Source: Haloarcula sp. DT43 (GTDB lineage: Archaea; Halobacteriota; Halobacteria; Halobacteriales; Haloarculaceae). From it: a DNA stretch of 64,000 nucleotides. The notes under the pieces are model-generated. The model was not told the DNA's origin and did no database searches. It was given only the letters and a program-made list of their open reading frames with translations. The position numbers and the translations under genes are program-made. The stretch spans positions 62,001 through 126,000 of the forward strand of contig NZ_JAYMGZ010000003.1 of the NCBI RefSeq assembly GCF_037078405.1, read 5' to 3'. Below, one piece after another: positions 8,638 to 16,588 of the stretch. The number at the start of each line of letters is the position of its first letter. Position 1 is the stretch's first letter.

Positions 8638-10242
8638 TCAGTGTCCCACAGCCCACGGGTAGCCGCCGGTCGCAGCGTGGCCGTGGTCGGCCTCCCCGGC
8701 ACGGTCGTCGGTGTCCGTCCGGACCACGTCGTCGACCCGAAGTAGCTGTGTGGCGACGGCGACCGCTCGCCGCAGCGCGCTCTCGAACACCGAGGCCGGT
8801 TCCAGGATACCCGCCGCAACCATATCGTGGGGGCGGCCGTCGGGTCCGACGCCGACCGTCGCCGTCCCGCTGTCGTGGCGCTGTTTCAGCGTCGTCAGCG
8901 TCTCCAGCGGGTCCGCCCCGGCGTTCGCGGCCAGTGTGCATGGCACCGCTTCGAGCGCAGTCCCGAACCCGTCGAAGACGAGCTGTGTCCGGTCCGGGAC
9001 CCCGCGGGCAACGTCGGCGACGTCCATCGCCAGCGCGGTCGGGACCGCACCACCGCCCGGCACGAACGCGCCGTCCTCGAGCGCGAGGCGGGTAACGTCG
9101 ATGCAGTCGGCGACGATGCGGCGGACCTCCTCTGCGACGTGTGGCGTGCCGCCGCGGAGGACCAGCGAGACCCGCCGCTCCTCGGGACAGCCCCGCAACA
9201 CGAGCGTCCGTGTGGTCCCGACGGTGCGCTGGCTGACTGCCTCGACGGTGCCTGTCTCCTCCGGAGTGAGTTCGTCGACGGCCGTGACCGGCGTAGCCCC
9301 GGTCGCCCGGGCGATGACGTCGAACTCGTCACGCCGGGTCCGCTCGACGGGGAGCACGCCGCGCTGTGCGAGCGCGGTTCGCACGGACTCGTCGATGGAT
9401 TTCTGGCAGAACAGCACGGCCGCGCCCGACTGCACGACCCCCTCGACGAGGTCCGCTCTGCGCTCCCGTTCGTAGTCCTGGAACGCGCGCCGCTGTGTGG
9501 CGTCCCGGAACGCCACCGACTCGACGCTGTCCGGCTCCCCGATGCCGATTTCGCCGTCGACCATCGCAATGGCCGGCTCGTCGTGGGTGTCGGCGCGCGG
9601 ATTCAGCGCTTCGAGAGCGGTCGAGGAACTGTCGAGATCGACAACGACGCCGTCGAGACGCGCCGACTCGCGGAGTTCGCCGCCGGGGTAGGACCGGAGC
9701 GTGAGCTTCGACGTGTCGAACCCGACGGCCCGCAACGCCCCGAGCGTCAGGTCGGCGAACCGGTCGGTCGACGCGTCGTCCCACCGCCCCGTGACGGCGG
9801 TCTTCGCAATCTGTCCGAGGCGGTCGTCGTTGCCATCGAGGGCACGTTCGTACCGCTCGACCCGGTCGAGGGCGGCTTCGGCGGCCCCGACGTATCCATC
9901 GACGATTGTCGTCGGGTGCAGCCCGTCCGCGCGGAGAGACGCGGCCGCGTCGAGGAGTGCACCGACGAGCACGACGGCCGTCGTCACCCCGTCACCGACA
10001 GCCTCGTCCTGCGCGGCCGCGGTCCGTTCGACCAGCCGGCCGACCGGGTGGTCGATGTCCATCCACTCGACGATTTTCGACCCGTCGTTCGTGACGACGA
10101 CGGTCCCACTCTCGCCGATGACCATCTTGTCCATGCCGTTCGGCCCTAGCGTCGTCCGGACGGCGTCGGCGAGTGCGCCGGCGGCGTCCCCGGTGCCCCC
10201 CTGCTCCTCGTTGCCCTCGTCGTCTGTGTCATCTCCCAGCAT
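8638..10242 (-). CDS. Divergent thermosome (group II chaperonin) subunit
   Basis: TCP-1/Cpn60-type chaperonin of 534 residues. The N-terminal equatorial motif LGPNGMDKM with TNDGSKIVEWMDIDHP, the nucleotide motif GDGVTTAVVL (normally GDGTTT) and the C-terminal GILEP...LLRVDDVV block are retained, so ATP binding is likely. The N-terminus is short and lacks the usual NI.AA helix that holds the ring together, and the apical region is more divergent than in main thermosome subunits. Haloarchaea typically have two or three paralogues; this looks like the minor, fast-evolving one. Start ATG 10242 follows the formamidase stop by about 35 nt on the same strand. Confidence 0.83.
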   Translation of the reverse strand: MLGDDTDDEGNEEQGGTGDAAGALADAVRTTLGPNGMDKMVIGESGTVVVTNDGSKIVEWMDIDHPVGRLVERTAAAQDEAVGDGVTTAVVLVGALLDAAASLRADGLHPTTIVDGYVGAAEAALDRVERYERALDGNDDRLGQIAKTAVTGRWDDASTDRFADLTLGALRAVGFDTSKLTLRSYPGGELRESARLDGVVVDLDSSSTALEALNPRADTHDEPAIAMVDGEIGIGEPDSVESVAFRDATQRRAFQDYERERRADLVEGVVQSGAAVLFCQKSIDESVRTALAQRGVLPVERTRRDEFDVIARATGATPVTAVDELTPEETGTVEAVSQRTVGTTRTLVLRGCPEERRVSLVLRGGTPHVAEEVRRIVADCIDVTRLALEDGAFVPGGGAVPTALAMDVADVARGVPDRTQLVFDGFGTALEAVPCTLAANAGADPLETLTTLKQRHDSGTATVGVGPDGRPHDMVAAGILEPASVFESALRRAVAVATQLLRVDDVVRTDTDDRAGEADHGHAATGGYPWAVGH

Positions 10243-10276
10243 CAGCGTCTATCGTCGGGCTTCCCAGCGGTGCTCA

Positions 10277-11548
10277 TCACAGCGGGTCGTCCGTGATGGG
10301 GATTTCGCCGCGGTCCGTGCTGTTGTGCTCGATGCCCGTCGGCGAGGCGTCGAACTCGAACGCGCCGGTCGGGAGCGCGAGCGTCGAGCAGGCGTTTGGC
10401 ACGTCTACGACGCCGCTCTGGCGGCCCTCGACCGGGACGGTGCCGAGGATGTGCAGCGCCTGCTGGCCGGTGTAGCCGAACTGCTTGAGGTAGTCGATAG
10501 CCTGGAGGCAGGCCCGCCGGTACGCGGTGTGGGAGTCGATGTACTTCTGCTCGCCGTCTTCCGTGACGGAGTAGCCAAGGAAGGTGACGTAGTCCTCGAA
10601 GTTCGGCCCGCGGTGGCCCGGTTCGAAGATGGGGTGGTCGACGCCGAACTTCTCCATCCCGTCTTTCACGAGGTCGAACTCCAGGTCGACGTAGGCGGCC
10701 ATCTCGATTGCGCCACAGAAGGATATCTCGCCGTCGCCCTGCGAGGCGTGGAAGTCGCCGATGCCGAACTTCGCGCCCTCGACGTACACCGGGAAGTACA
10801 CCGTCGAGCCGATAGAGAGGTCCTTGATGTCGTGGTTCCCGCCGTGTTCCCGGGGCGGGACGGTCCGGGCCGCGACTTCCGCGGCTTCCTCGGCCTCCTC
10901 GGGGTCCATCTCGCCCATCAGCGCGCCGTCGGGCGTCGGTGGGTTCGCCACAGCGGGCTCTGCCTCACCGGTCGGGTGGTTCGGTATCGACTCGGGGTCC
11001 TCGGCGTGTTTGTCGATGAGTTCCTGCTCGCGCTCGTTCCACGCTTCCAGCAGTTCCTCGCTCGGGGCACACCCCGCGAGACCAGGGTGAATCTTCCCCT
11101 CGTACTCGACGTCGGGGATGTGGCGCGACGAGACAGTGTAGCCGTCGATATCCCAGATGGACTTGGCCGCCTTGGGGAAGTGGTCGGTCAGGAAGCCGCC
11201 GCCGTTCTGCTGGGAGAACGTGCCCGTGAAACCGAACTCCGAGCGGTCGTTGAGCGGCCCCATGTCGTGGAACTCGACTTTCAGCAGGTCGCCCGGCTCG
11301 GCACCGTTTACGTGGACGGGACCCGCGAGGTAGTGGACCTGCGAGAGGTCCACGTCGCGGACCTCGTTGGCGTCGTCGCTGTCGGTTATCTGGCCGCCAG
11401 TCCAGTCTAAGGCCTCCAGTCGCATGCTCTCGCCGGGGTCCGCTTCGACGACCGCCGGGATGTCCGGGTGCCACCGATTGAACGGGTTCGCACCCGGCTG
11501 GTCGTCCGGCGCATTGTCGACGTCGACCTCGAACTTTGTCTCGGGCAT
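10277..11548 (-). CDS. fmdA: Formamidase/acetamidase
   Basis: FmdA/AmdA family amidase of 423 residues that hydrolyses formamide or short amides to ammonia and the carboxylate in the cytoplasm. The start MPETKFEVDV, the GDLLKVEFHDMGP segment, PGLAGCAPS, GDFHASQGDGEISFCGAIEM and the C-terminal VDVPNACSTLALP are all characteristic. The open frame begins at ATG 11560, but a TATA box (CTTATATGTAG on the minus strand, 11571-11581) sits about 27 nt from ATG 11548, matching a leaderless transcript and the conserved family N-terminus. A 40-residue acidic insertion (around residues 175-215) is a haloarchaeal feature. Confidence 0.88.
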   Translation of the reverse strand: MPETKFEVDVDNAPDDQPGANPFNRWHPDIPAVVEADPGESMRLEALDWTGGQITDSDDANEVRDVDLSQVHYLAGPVHVNGAEPGDLLKVEFHDMGPLNDRSEFGFTGTFSQQNGGGFLTDHFPKAAKSIWDIDGYTVSSRHIPDVEYEGKIHPGLAGCAPSEELLEAWNEREQELIDKHAEDPESIPNHPTGEAEPAVANPPTPDGALMGEMDPEEAEEAAEVAARTVPPREHGGNHDIKDLSIGSTVYFPVYVEGAKFGIGDFHASQGDGEISFCGAIEMAAYVDLEFDLVKDGMEKFGVDHPIFEPGHRGPNFEDYVTFLGYSVTEDGEQKYIDSHTAYRRACLQAIDYLKQFGYTGQQALHILGTVPVEGRQSGVVDVPNACSTLALPTGAFEFDASPTGIEHNSTDRGEIPITDDPL

Positions 11549-11570
11549 TACGGCCGCCATATCGGATAGG

Positions 11571-11581
11571 CTACATATAAG
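11571..11581 (-). promoter_or_regulatory. TATA box of formamidase gene
   Basis: Read on the minus strand the element is CTTATATGTAG. Its centre lies about 27 nt upstream of ATG 11548, the distance expected between an archaeal TATA box and a transcription start, so translation would be leaderless from that ATG. Confidence 0.55.
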
Positions 11582-11819
11582 TGTTCGGCAGAATAGGGTT
11601 TAGGTGTTTTAGTTTTCGTAGAGAATAGACCACATGTGTGCTGCTACTCGTTCTTTATGTTCGCACCTACAAGTAATATCGTAGATATCTATACAGTTGC
11701 TAGGTGCCATGTTTGCGTTTTGCTTAGAGTGGTCTCGACCGTGACAGGACGTGCTGGACGGCGCCCGCCACAGCATCTCGTCCTCACCGGTCGGTGGTCA
11801 GCCGAGCGACGGCATCCCG

Positions 11820-12011
11820 TCAGTCCGGGTCTCGACGCCGTCGGAGTTCGTTGACGAGCGTCGGAAGGACGATGCCGACGCCGAACAGCGCCCCCATCTC
11901 CAGCAGGTCGTTCGCCGTGAACAGTCGGACGGCGTACCACGCCGTGAGGCCGACGAACATGAACGCGAGCGTCACCTTCGTCTCGGAGGTCAGTAGCGGG
12001 TCACGCGCCAT
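11820..12011 (-). CDS. Small two-helix membrane protein
   Basis: Sixty-three residues starting MARDPLLTSETKVTLAFMF. Two hydrophobic helices (about 13-32 and 37-52) are followed by a strongly basic tail (NELRRRRDPD), which by the positive-inside rule places both ends in the cytoplasm. Codon use is normal for the genome. Family and role not recognised; similar short proteins occur widely in haloarchaea. Confidence 0.65.
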   Translation of the reverse strand: MARDPLLTSETKVTLAFMFVGLTAWYAVRLFTANDLLEMGALFGVGIVLPTLVNELRRRRDPD

Positions 12012-12138
12012 ACGTCGAACCAGCGCACAATAGCCTAAAGTCGGTACGGTCGCACAGACGACCAGAGCGGACTACCGGACCCATCGAGTTCGACCGGGTA
12101 GACGCTCGCGTGGCTCACCGGTACAACAGATATGAATG

Positions 12139-12260
12139 GTGTGGCGGCGAACCGGGTTTCCCAGAGGCTCGCGCACTCCAGTACTCGCCGGAACGCTGGT
12201 GGGCTTATCTTCCGTGTTCGGGATGGGTACGGGAGGCAACCCCACCGCTGTGGCCGCCTA
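12139..12260 (-). rRNA. rrf: 5S ribosomal RNA (isolated gene)
   Basis: The minus strand reads as a complete 5S rRNA of about 122 nt. The terminal helix is GGCGGCC at the 5' end pairing with sequence near GCCGCC at the 3' end. Between them are the universally conserved core CCCGTACCCATCCCGAACACGG and the haloarchaeal GAAGATAAGCCCACC and TACTGGAGTGCGCGAGCC segments. No 16S, 23S or tRNA lies in the window: a small protein gene precedes it and a membrane protein gene follows. The ends are placed by helix pairing and may be off by one or two bases. Confidence 0.93.
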
Positions 12261-12280
12261 TACGTCCTCTCGTGTAGCCA

Positions 12281-12291
12281 CACGTATAAGG
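12281..12291 (-). promoter_or_regulatory. TATA box of the isolated 5S rRNA gene
   Basis: Minus-strand CCTTATACGTG is centred about 26 nt before the mature 5S 5' end, so the gene seems to be transcribed from its own promoter in the 35-nt gap after the upstream small gene. Confidence 0.5.
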
Positions 12292-12295
12292 GTAG

Positions 12296-12499
12296 CTACT
12301 CAGCGCTCCGGGCCGCGAGAAAGTGTGCGTATTCCGATATTCCGACGGCTTCGGCACCGCCGAGCAGGGCAAACACCGCGGTGGGGAGCGTGACGTACGC
12401 GAGGGTCTTCACCGCCAGCACGGGGCCGACGAGCGAGGCGGTATCAGCAGGGGTAAGCGCCGGGCCGCGTGGGTCGCCACACTCGTTCTGGTGCGCCAC
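12296..12499 (-). CDS. Small hydrophobic protein
   Basis: Sixty-seven residues from a GTG start (VAHQNECGDPRG). It has one long hydrophobic segment (LVGPVLAVKTLAYVTLPTAVFALLGG, about residues 24-48) and a short amphipathic end. The open frame continues upstream without good codon use. It reads towards the 5S rRNA gene and ends 36 nt before it. Not recognised as a family; probably a membrane-associated peptide. Confidence 0.5.
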   Translation of the reverse strand: MAHQNECGDPRGPALTPADTASLVGPVLAVKTLAYVTLPTAVFALLGGAEAVGISEYAHFLAARSAE

Positions 12500-12570
12500 C
12501 TCACGGAAGCCCCGTGGGTGACGCGTGTATAGCCGGATTTTATTTCCGCCCCCGCGAACAGTTCGACAGA

Positions 12571-13122
12571 ATGGCATCCTACGACGCGTTCGACCCGTCC
12601 GTCGAGGTGAACGGTCGAACTGTCCTCACGATAGTCGAGGAAGCGATGGGGAAGTTCTCGGACGAGTACCGGGAGCGGGCGCTGGCGGCGCTGGCGGCGG
12701 AGGGCATCACCGACCCCGCGCCCGACGAGTGGTACCCACAGCAGGCCTGGCTGAACGCGTTCGAGACGATTGCCGAGGACCTGCAACCGCACGTCCTCGA
12801 CCGTCTCGGCGAGCAGATTCCGCGGGTGGCCGACTGGCCGAACGACTTCGACAGCGTTCCCGAGGGCCTGCAGTCGATAGACGAGGCCTACCAGCGGAAC
12901 CACCGCGGCGGGGATATCGGCCACTACCGGTTCGAGTCCGCGGGCGAGCGAGCCGGCGACGTGGTCTGCGAGAACCCGTACCCGTGCCCGTTCGACCGCG
13001 GCCTCGTCCGCGGCGTCGCCCAGCAATACGCGCCGGTCGACGGGTTCGTGTTCGTCGAGGAGACGGGCGAGACGTGTCGCCGGAACGGGGACGACACCTG
13101 CACGTACACGGTGTACTGGTAG
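12571..13122 (+). CDS. V4R-like cysteine-motif protein
   Basis: A 183-residue soluble protein. The C-terminal half contains CENPYPCPFDRGLVRGV and the closing CRRNGDDTCTYTVYW, a pattern like the 4-vinyl-reductase (V4R) small-molecule or metal-binding domain, where conserved cysteines end the fold. The N-terminal half (residues 1-95) is helical. ATG 12571 starts right after the promoter-like region. It is convergent with the GbsR-type regulator, whose stop lies 13 nt away. Ligand and role unknown; a sensor or carrier function is an inference. Confidence 0.55.
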   Translation: MASYDAFDPSVEVNGRTVLTIVEEAMGKFSDEYRERALAALAAEGITDPAPDEWYPQQAWLNAFETIAEDLQPHVLDRLGEQIPRVADWPNDFDSVPEGLQSIDEAYQRNHRGGDIGHYRFESAGERAGDVVCENPYPCPFDRGLVRGVAQQYAPVDGFVFVEETGETCRRNGDDTCTYTVYW

Positions 13123-13135
13123 TCGCCCGCGACGG

Positions 13136-13639
13136 CTACCCCTCGTACGCTTCGAGCGCCTCGCGGAGTTCCGCGGCCGAGTACTCCGAGGTGAGTTGCA
13201 CGATTTCCGCCAGGTCCTCGTAGGTCTCCCGGAGGTCCCGGACGAGCGCCCCCTCGCGGGCGTCCCCCGGCAGTTGCTTCTCCGCCCGGCGAATCGTCCG
13301 GAGCGTCGTCTGGACTTCCCGCAGGAGGTACTGCTGGAACACGTCCTGCAGGATGAACCAGACCTCCCGCTCGGCCTCGAACCGGACGCGTCTGCCGCCC
13401 CCGTCCGACGACCGCCGGTGGACGAGACCGATGCGCGACAGCGTCCGCGTGACGTTGCTGACCGTCGACTTCGCGTAGCCGGTCTCGTCGACGAGTTCCG
13501 GGATGGAAAGCGGGGCATCGGCGAAGTACAGGACGCCGTAGATGCGCCCGGCGCTCCGGCTGAGGCCGTACACCTCGGCCGATTGCTCCATCGACTCGAT
13601 GACTCGTTCGCGTGCGACCGCGCTGTCCTCGTCACTCAT
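13136..13639 (-). CDS. GbsR/MarR-type winged-helix regulator
   Basis: A 167-residue protein with a winged helix at about 25-85 (GRIYGVLYFADAPLSIPELVDETGYAKSTVSNVTRTL) and a long C-terminal dimerisation helix rich in charged residues. The layout matches GbsR, the MarR-like repressor of glycine betaine synthesis in Bacillus, and its many haloarchaeal relatives. Divergently transcribed from a second helix-turn-helix gene at 13767; the shared region contains inverted repeats, so mutual or self control is likely. Targets unknown. Confidence 0.78.
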   Translation of the reverse strand: MSDEDSAVARERVIESMEQSAEVYGLSRSAGRIYGVLYFADAPLSIPELVDETGYAKSTVSNVTRTLSRIGLVHRRSSDGGGRRVRFEAEREVWFILQDVFQQYLLREVQTTLRTIRRAEKQLPGDAREGALVRDLRETYEDLAEIVQLTSEYSAAELREALEAYEG

Positions 13640-13725
13640 GTGTCAGAACTGGCCGCCCTGTTTGCCGCGTGCCCGACGCCATATCACCGCATATGTGATT
13701 CGTAAGTATTAAATTGTTTGATTGG

Positions 13726-13749
13726 TTTGTTCGGATTGAGCCGAACAAA
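13726..13749. promoter_or_regulatory. Perfect inverted repeat between divergent regulators
   Basis: TTTGTTCGG, six bases, CCGAACAAA: nine-base perfect arms. The element lies just downstream of a TATA-like AGTATTAAATTG (13705-13716) and upstream of ATG 13767, where a transcription start is expected. A second, shorter dyad (ATCAC-7-GTGAT, 13683-13699) lies on the other side of the TATA box. Best read as operators for one or both flanking regulators. Confidence 0.5.
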
Positions 13750-13766
13750 AGGAACTCAGACTAGCC

Positions 13767-14120
13767 ATGGCAAGCGCCTTCCCCCACCACCCGCCGGTCG
13801 AGTACGCACCCCGAGAGCAGACGAGCGTCGTCGTCGACGGCACCGAACCGACCGACGTGTTGCAAATTCTCTCGTCCGAGACAGCACAGGAGATACTTGG
13901 GGCGCTCAGAGACGAACCGCGCACCGCGTCGGACATCGCCGACGCCGTCGACCGGTCGCTCCAGAGCGTCTCCTATCACCTCGACCGCCTCCGCAGGGCG
14001 AACCTCATCGAAGCCGTCGAGACGTGGTACTCGGAGAAGGGGACGGAGATGACGGTGTACGCACTCGCTGCGGAACGACTCGTCGTGCAGTTCGGTGACA
14101 CCGGCGACCGGTCCGTCTGA
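13767..14120 (+). CDS. ArsR-like winged-helix regulator
   Basis: A 117-residue protein with an HTH domain at about 30-85: ILSSETAQEILGALRDEPRTASDIADAVDRSLQ followed by SVSYHLDRLRRANLIEAV. The C-terminal WYSEKGTEMTVYALA wing is typical of the haloarchaeal HTH_20/ArsR-type family. It lacks the cysteine metal site of classical ArsR. The divergent layout with the GbsR-like gene and the dyad directly before its start suggest autoregulation. Confidence 0.75.
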   Translation: MASAFPHHPPVEYAPREQTSVVVDGTEPTDVLQILSSETAQEILGALRDEPRTASDIADAVDRSLQSVSYHLDRLRRANLIEAVETWYSEKGTEMTVYALAAERLVVQFGDTGDRSV

Positions 14121-14272
14121 GCCGGACGCCGGGTCGGAATCCGTAGGTTTGCTCCGGGGAAAGCTGACTACGATACCGCGGTTCAGTCGGGCAGCGAGAC
14201 GGTGTGCCGACACCCGAGAGAGATGCAGGGTAACGTACAACAGTAAAGTGTCTGTCTCGCCGACGTACCAGT

Positions 14273-14746
14273 ATGGCCGACCAGGATATCGACGACGTAG
14301 ACAGGGCGATTCTGTACGCGTTACAGGAGGACGCTCGAAACATGTCCTCCGGGGACATCGCGGAGCGGACCGACACGTCGGACAGCACCGTTCGCAAGCG
14401 CATCAACCGCCTCGAATCCAGCGGGATAATCAAAGGCTACAGCGCGGACGTCGACTACCAGGAGGCGGGCTACCCGCTCCGGATGCTCCTGTACTGCACC
14501 GCGTCGATTCCCGAACGGGGCGAGCTGATCCCCGAGATTCTGGAGATAGACGGCGTCGTATCGGTACAGGAACTGGTCACCGGCGAACAGAACCTCCTGG
14601 TGACGGCCGTCGGCGAGTCCGATAGCGACATCACGCCGGTCGCGCAGGCGCTCCTGGACATGGACCTGACGGTGGCCGACGAGGTGCTCGTCCGGAGCCA
14701 CGAGACGACGCCCTTCGGCAAGTTCGATTCCAGGAACGGCGACTGA
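14273..14746 (+). CDS. Lrp/AsnC family transcriptional regulator
   Basis: A 157-residue protein starting with the family pattern DIDDVDRAILYALQEDARNMSSGDIAERTDTSDSTVRKRINRLESSGIIKGY (HTH, residues 5-58). A C-terminal ligand-binding/dimerisation RAM-like domain follows at about 65-150 (VQELVTGEQNLLVTAVG). Such proteins act as octameric or dimeric regulators sensing amino acids or other metabolites. It is the last regulator before the dabBA operon on the same strand; the 350-nt gap and separate TATA box argue that it is a distinct unit that may control dabBA. Confidence 0.85.
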   Translation: MADQDIDDVDRAILYALQEDARNMSSGDIAERTDTSDSTVRKRINRLESSGIIKGYSADVDYQEAGYPLRMLLYCTASIPERGELIPEILEIDGVVSVQELVTGEQNLLVTAVGESDSDITPVAQALLDMDLTVADEVLVRSHETTPFGKFDSRNGD

Positions 14747-14759
14747 CGACGGGTCGCGC

Positions 14760-14957
14760 TCAGAGACAGCCGCGGAGTCCCCTCCTTTCTGGTCCGTCGA
14801 ACGATTCGGGAATTTCTGTCCGTGTCGCCAGGAACGCAGCCCCAATTATCGCGTAGCCGTATGTCTGAGCGAAAACTCGCTCCACCACGTATCGGCCGCC
14901 AGAGTCCCTGAAGGTCCAGGTAGGGCGTGTCTCCCGGTCGGCCACCTCGAAAACCAT
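14760..14957 (-). CDS. Possible small protein, uncertain
   Basis: A 65-codon frame from an ATG preceded by an AT-rich promoter-like stretch (GAATTATAGAAC on the minus strand). The middle (VVERVFAQTYGYAIIGAAFLA) could form one hydrophobic helix. Third-position GC is lower than in neighbouring genes and no family is recognised, so this may be a decaying gene or a chance frame. Confidence 0.3.
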   Translation of the reverse strand: MVFEVADRETRPTWTFRDSGGRYVVERVFAQTYGYAIIGAAFLATRTEIPESFDGPERRGLRGCL

Positions 14958-15006
14958 AATGTTCTATAATTCACCTCTTTAGGAACAATCTGGTAGTATA
15001 GAAGGA

Positions 15007-15014
15007 TTTAATAA
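15007..15014 (+). promoter_or_regulatory. Putative TATA box of the dabBA operon
   Basis: TTTAATAA lies in the AT-rich stretch between the Lrp gene and dabB. Transcription would begin near 15036, giving a leader of roughly 45-65 nt before ATG 15080 or 15101 and ruling against the earliest in-frame start at 15020. Confidence 0.4.
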
Positions 15015-15100
15015 CCAGTATGTTCGCAATAGGGGTGAAGACAACCAGACCCGGTCAACCGCGTTCCGAGGTTGCCGTGATGGGTCACGAACGAACAACG

Positions 15101-16588
15101 ATGTCAGGACGCAACTCTACGACGACGGTCGGATCACTCCCGGACACGGCGGCAGACTCGCCGCTCGTGCCCGTCGCACTCACGTGGCTCGTGTGGTCGA
15201 TGCTGGCTGCGAGCATCGCCGTACTCGCCGTCCGAGTCCGAACCGGGTTCACATGGGAGGTTCCCGGCGTGGTCGCCGTCGACGGGCTGACCGTGCTGAT
15301 GTGGGTGGTCGTCACGTTCTTCAGCGGCATCGTCCACAGCTACTCGCGCCGCTACATGGCGGGCAGTCGCGTCAAAACGCCCTTTTTCGCCACCGTGTTC
15401 GGCTTCACGGTGGTCGTGATGGGGCTCGTCGCGGCTGACCACCTCGCCCTGTTCGCGGCGCTGTGGCTGGCGATGGGACTGCTGATGGCGAAACTCATCG
15501 GTATCGTCGGGGGCTGGGACCAGGCGCAGGCGGCCGCGTCGGTCGCCCGCAGGTACTTCCTCGCCAGCAGCGGGCTCCTCGGTCTCGCACTGGCGGCGCT
15601 GTGGTGGGCGACCGGGGCGACGACGGTCTCCGGGGTCGCCGCGGCGGCCGACACGCTCGGCGGCCCGGTGTGGCTGGCCGCCGCCGGCGCACTCGTGCTC
15701 GCGGCGATGATTCAGTCCGCCCTGATTCCGTTCCACGGCTGGCTGCTCTCTTCGATGACCGCCCCGACGCCCGCGTCGGCGCTGATGCACGCCGGGTTCG
15801 TCAACGCGGGCGGCATCCTGCTGACCCGCTTCGCGCCGGTCGTCACCGTCGACCCCGCGCTCATGCTGGCAATCGTCGCCGTCGGCGGTGCCAGCGCCAT
15901 CGGCGGAAAACTCCTGAAGTCCGTCCAGACGGACGTCAAGGGCCAACTCGGCTGTTCGACGGTCGGCCAGATGGGATTCATGATAATGCAGGCCGGCCTC
16001 GGCTTCTTCGGAGCCGCCATCACCCACCTCATCCTGCACGGCTTCTACAAGGCCTACCAGTTCCTCAGTTCGGGAAGCGAAGTCGAACACACGAGCCCGG
16101 GCGACGGGACGCCGCACACGGTGGGACCGGTGGCGAGCGTCGCCGGGGCCGCCGTGACGCTGCTGACCGGTCTCGCCGGCGGCGCGCTGTTCGCAGTACT
16201 GACCGGAAAGGGGACGACGGCCGACAGCGGCCTGCTGTTGACCCTGTTCGTGGTGTTCACGACGCTCCACGCGGCCCGCAGCGCCGTCCAGCACACCTCG
16301 CTCTCCGCGACGGCCCGCTACGGAGCCGTCCCGCTGGTCTTCTTCCCCGCCATCGGAATCTACGCCGTGGTCTACTCGGCCGTCTCGGCGCTCGTGCCGG
16401 TGAGCGCGGTGACGACCGACCTGACCCTGCTCCACGGCCTCGTCGCCGTGGCGTTCGTCGCCATCTACACCGGCATCGAGACGGGGGTTCACGAGCGCAG
16501 CCAGCGCCTCTACGTGGCGCTGTTGAACGCCGGCCAGCCGGCGGCCGACACCGTGCTTACCGCGACGGAGGATTACAATGAGTACTGA
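15101..16588 (+). CDS. dabB: DabB, proton-conducting membrane subunit of inorganic-carbon transporter
   Basis: NuoL/MrpA-like membrane protein of 495 residues with about 13 hydrophobic helices. The antiporter-family core IPFHGWLLSSMTAPTPASALMHAGFVNAGG is intact, as is the STVGQMGFMIMQ helix with its downstream HLILHGFYKAYQFLSSGS. Pairing with a DUF2309 gene identifies it as DabB, which conducts cations to drive one-way CO2 hydration by DabA at the membrane. No other complex I genes are present. ATG 15101 is preferred (an ATG at 15080 is possible). Its last 11 bases overlap the start of dabA, implying translational coupling. Confidence 0.88.
   Translation: MSGRNSTTTVGSLPDTAADSPLVPVALTWLVWSMLAASIAVLAVRVRTGFTWEVPGVVAVDGLTVLMWVVVTFFSGIVHSYSRRYMAGSRVKTPFFATVFGFTVVVMGLVAADHLALFAALWLAMGLLMAKLIGIVGGWDQAQAAASVARRYFLASSGLLGLALAALWWATGATTVSGVAAAADTLGGPVWLAAAGALVLAAMIQSALIPFHGWLLSSMTAPTPASALMHAGFVNAGGILLTRFAPVVTVDPALMLAIVAVGGASAIGGKLLKSVQTDVKGQLGCSTVGQMGFMIMQAGLGFFGAAITHLILHGFYKAYQFLSSGSEVEHTSPGDGTPHTVGPVASVAGAAVTLLTGLAGGALFAVLTGKGTTADSGLLLTLFVVFTTLHAARSAVQHTSLSATARYGAVPLVFFPAIGIYAVVYSAVSALVPVSAVTTDLTLLHGLVAVAFVAIYTGIETGVHERSQRLYVALLNAGQPAADTVLTATEDYNEY

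Noticed and set aside
12040-12138. A tRNA-Cys gene expected after 5S in haloarchaeal rRNA operons
   Set aside because: The minus-strand sequence after the 5S gene shows no cloverleaf arms or T-loop consensus.
12035-12521. Several open frames over the 5S rRNA gene
   Set aside because: The DNA is explained by 5S rRNA, whose conserved core is unmistakable; the peptides have no coding character.
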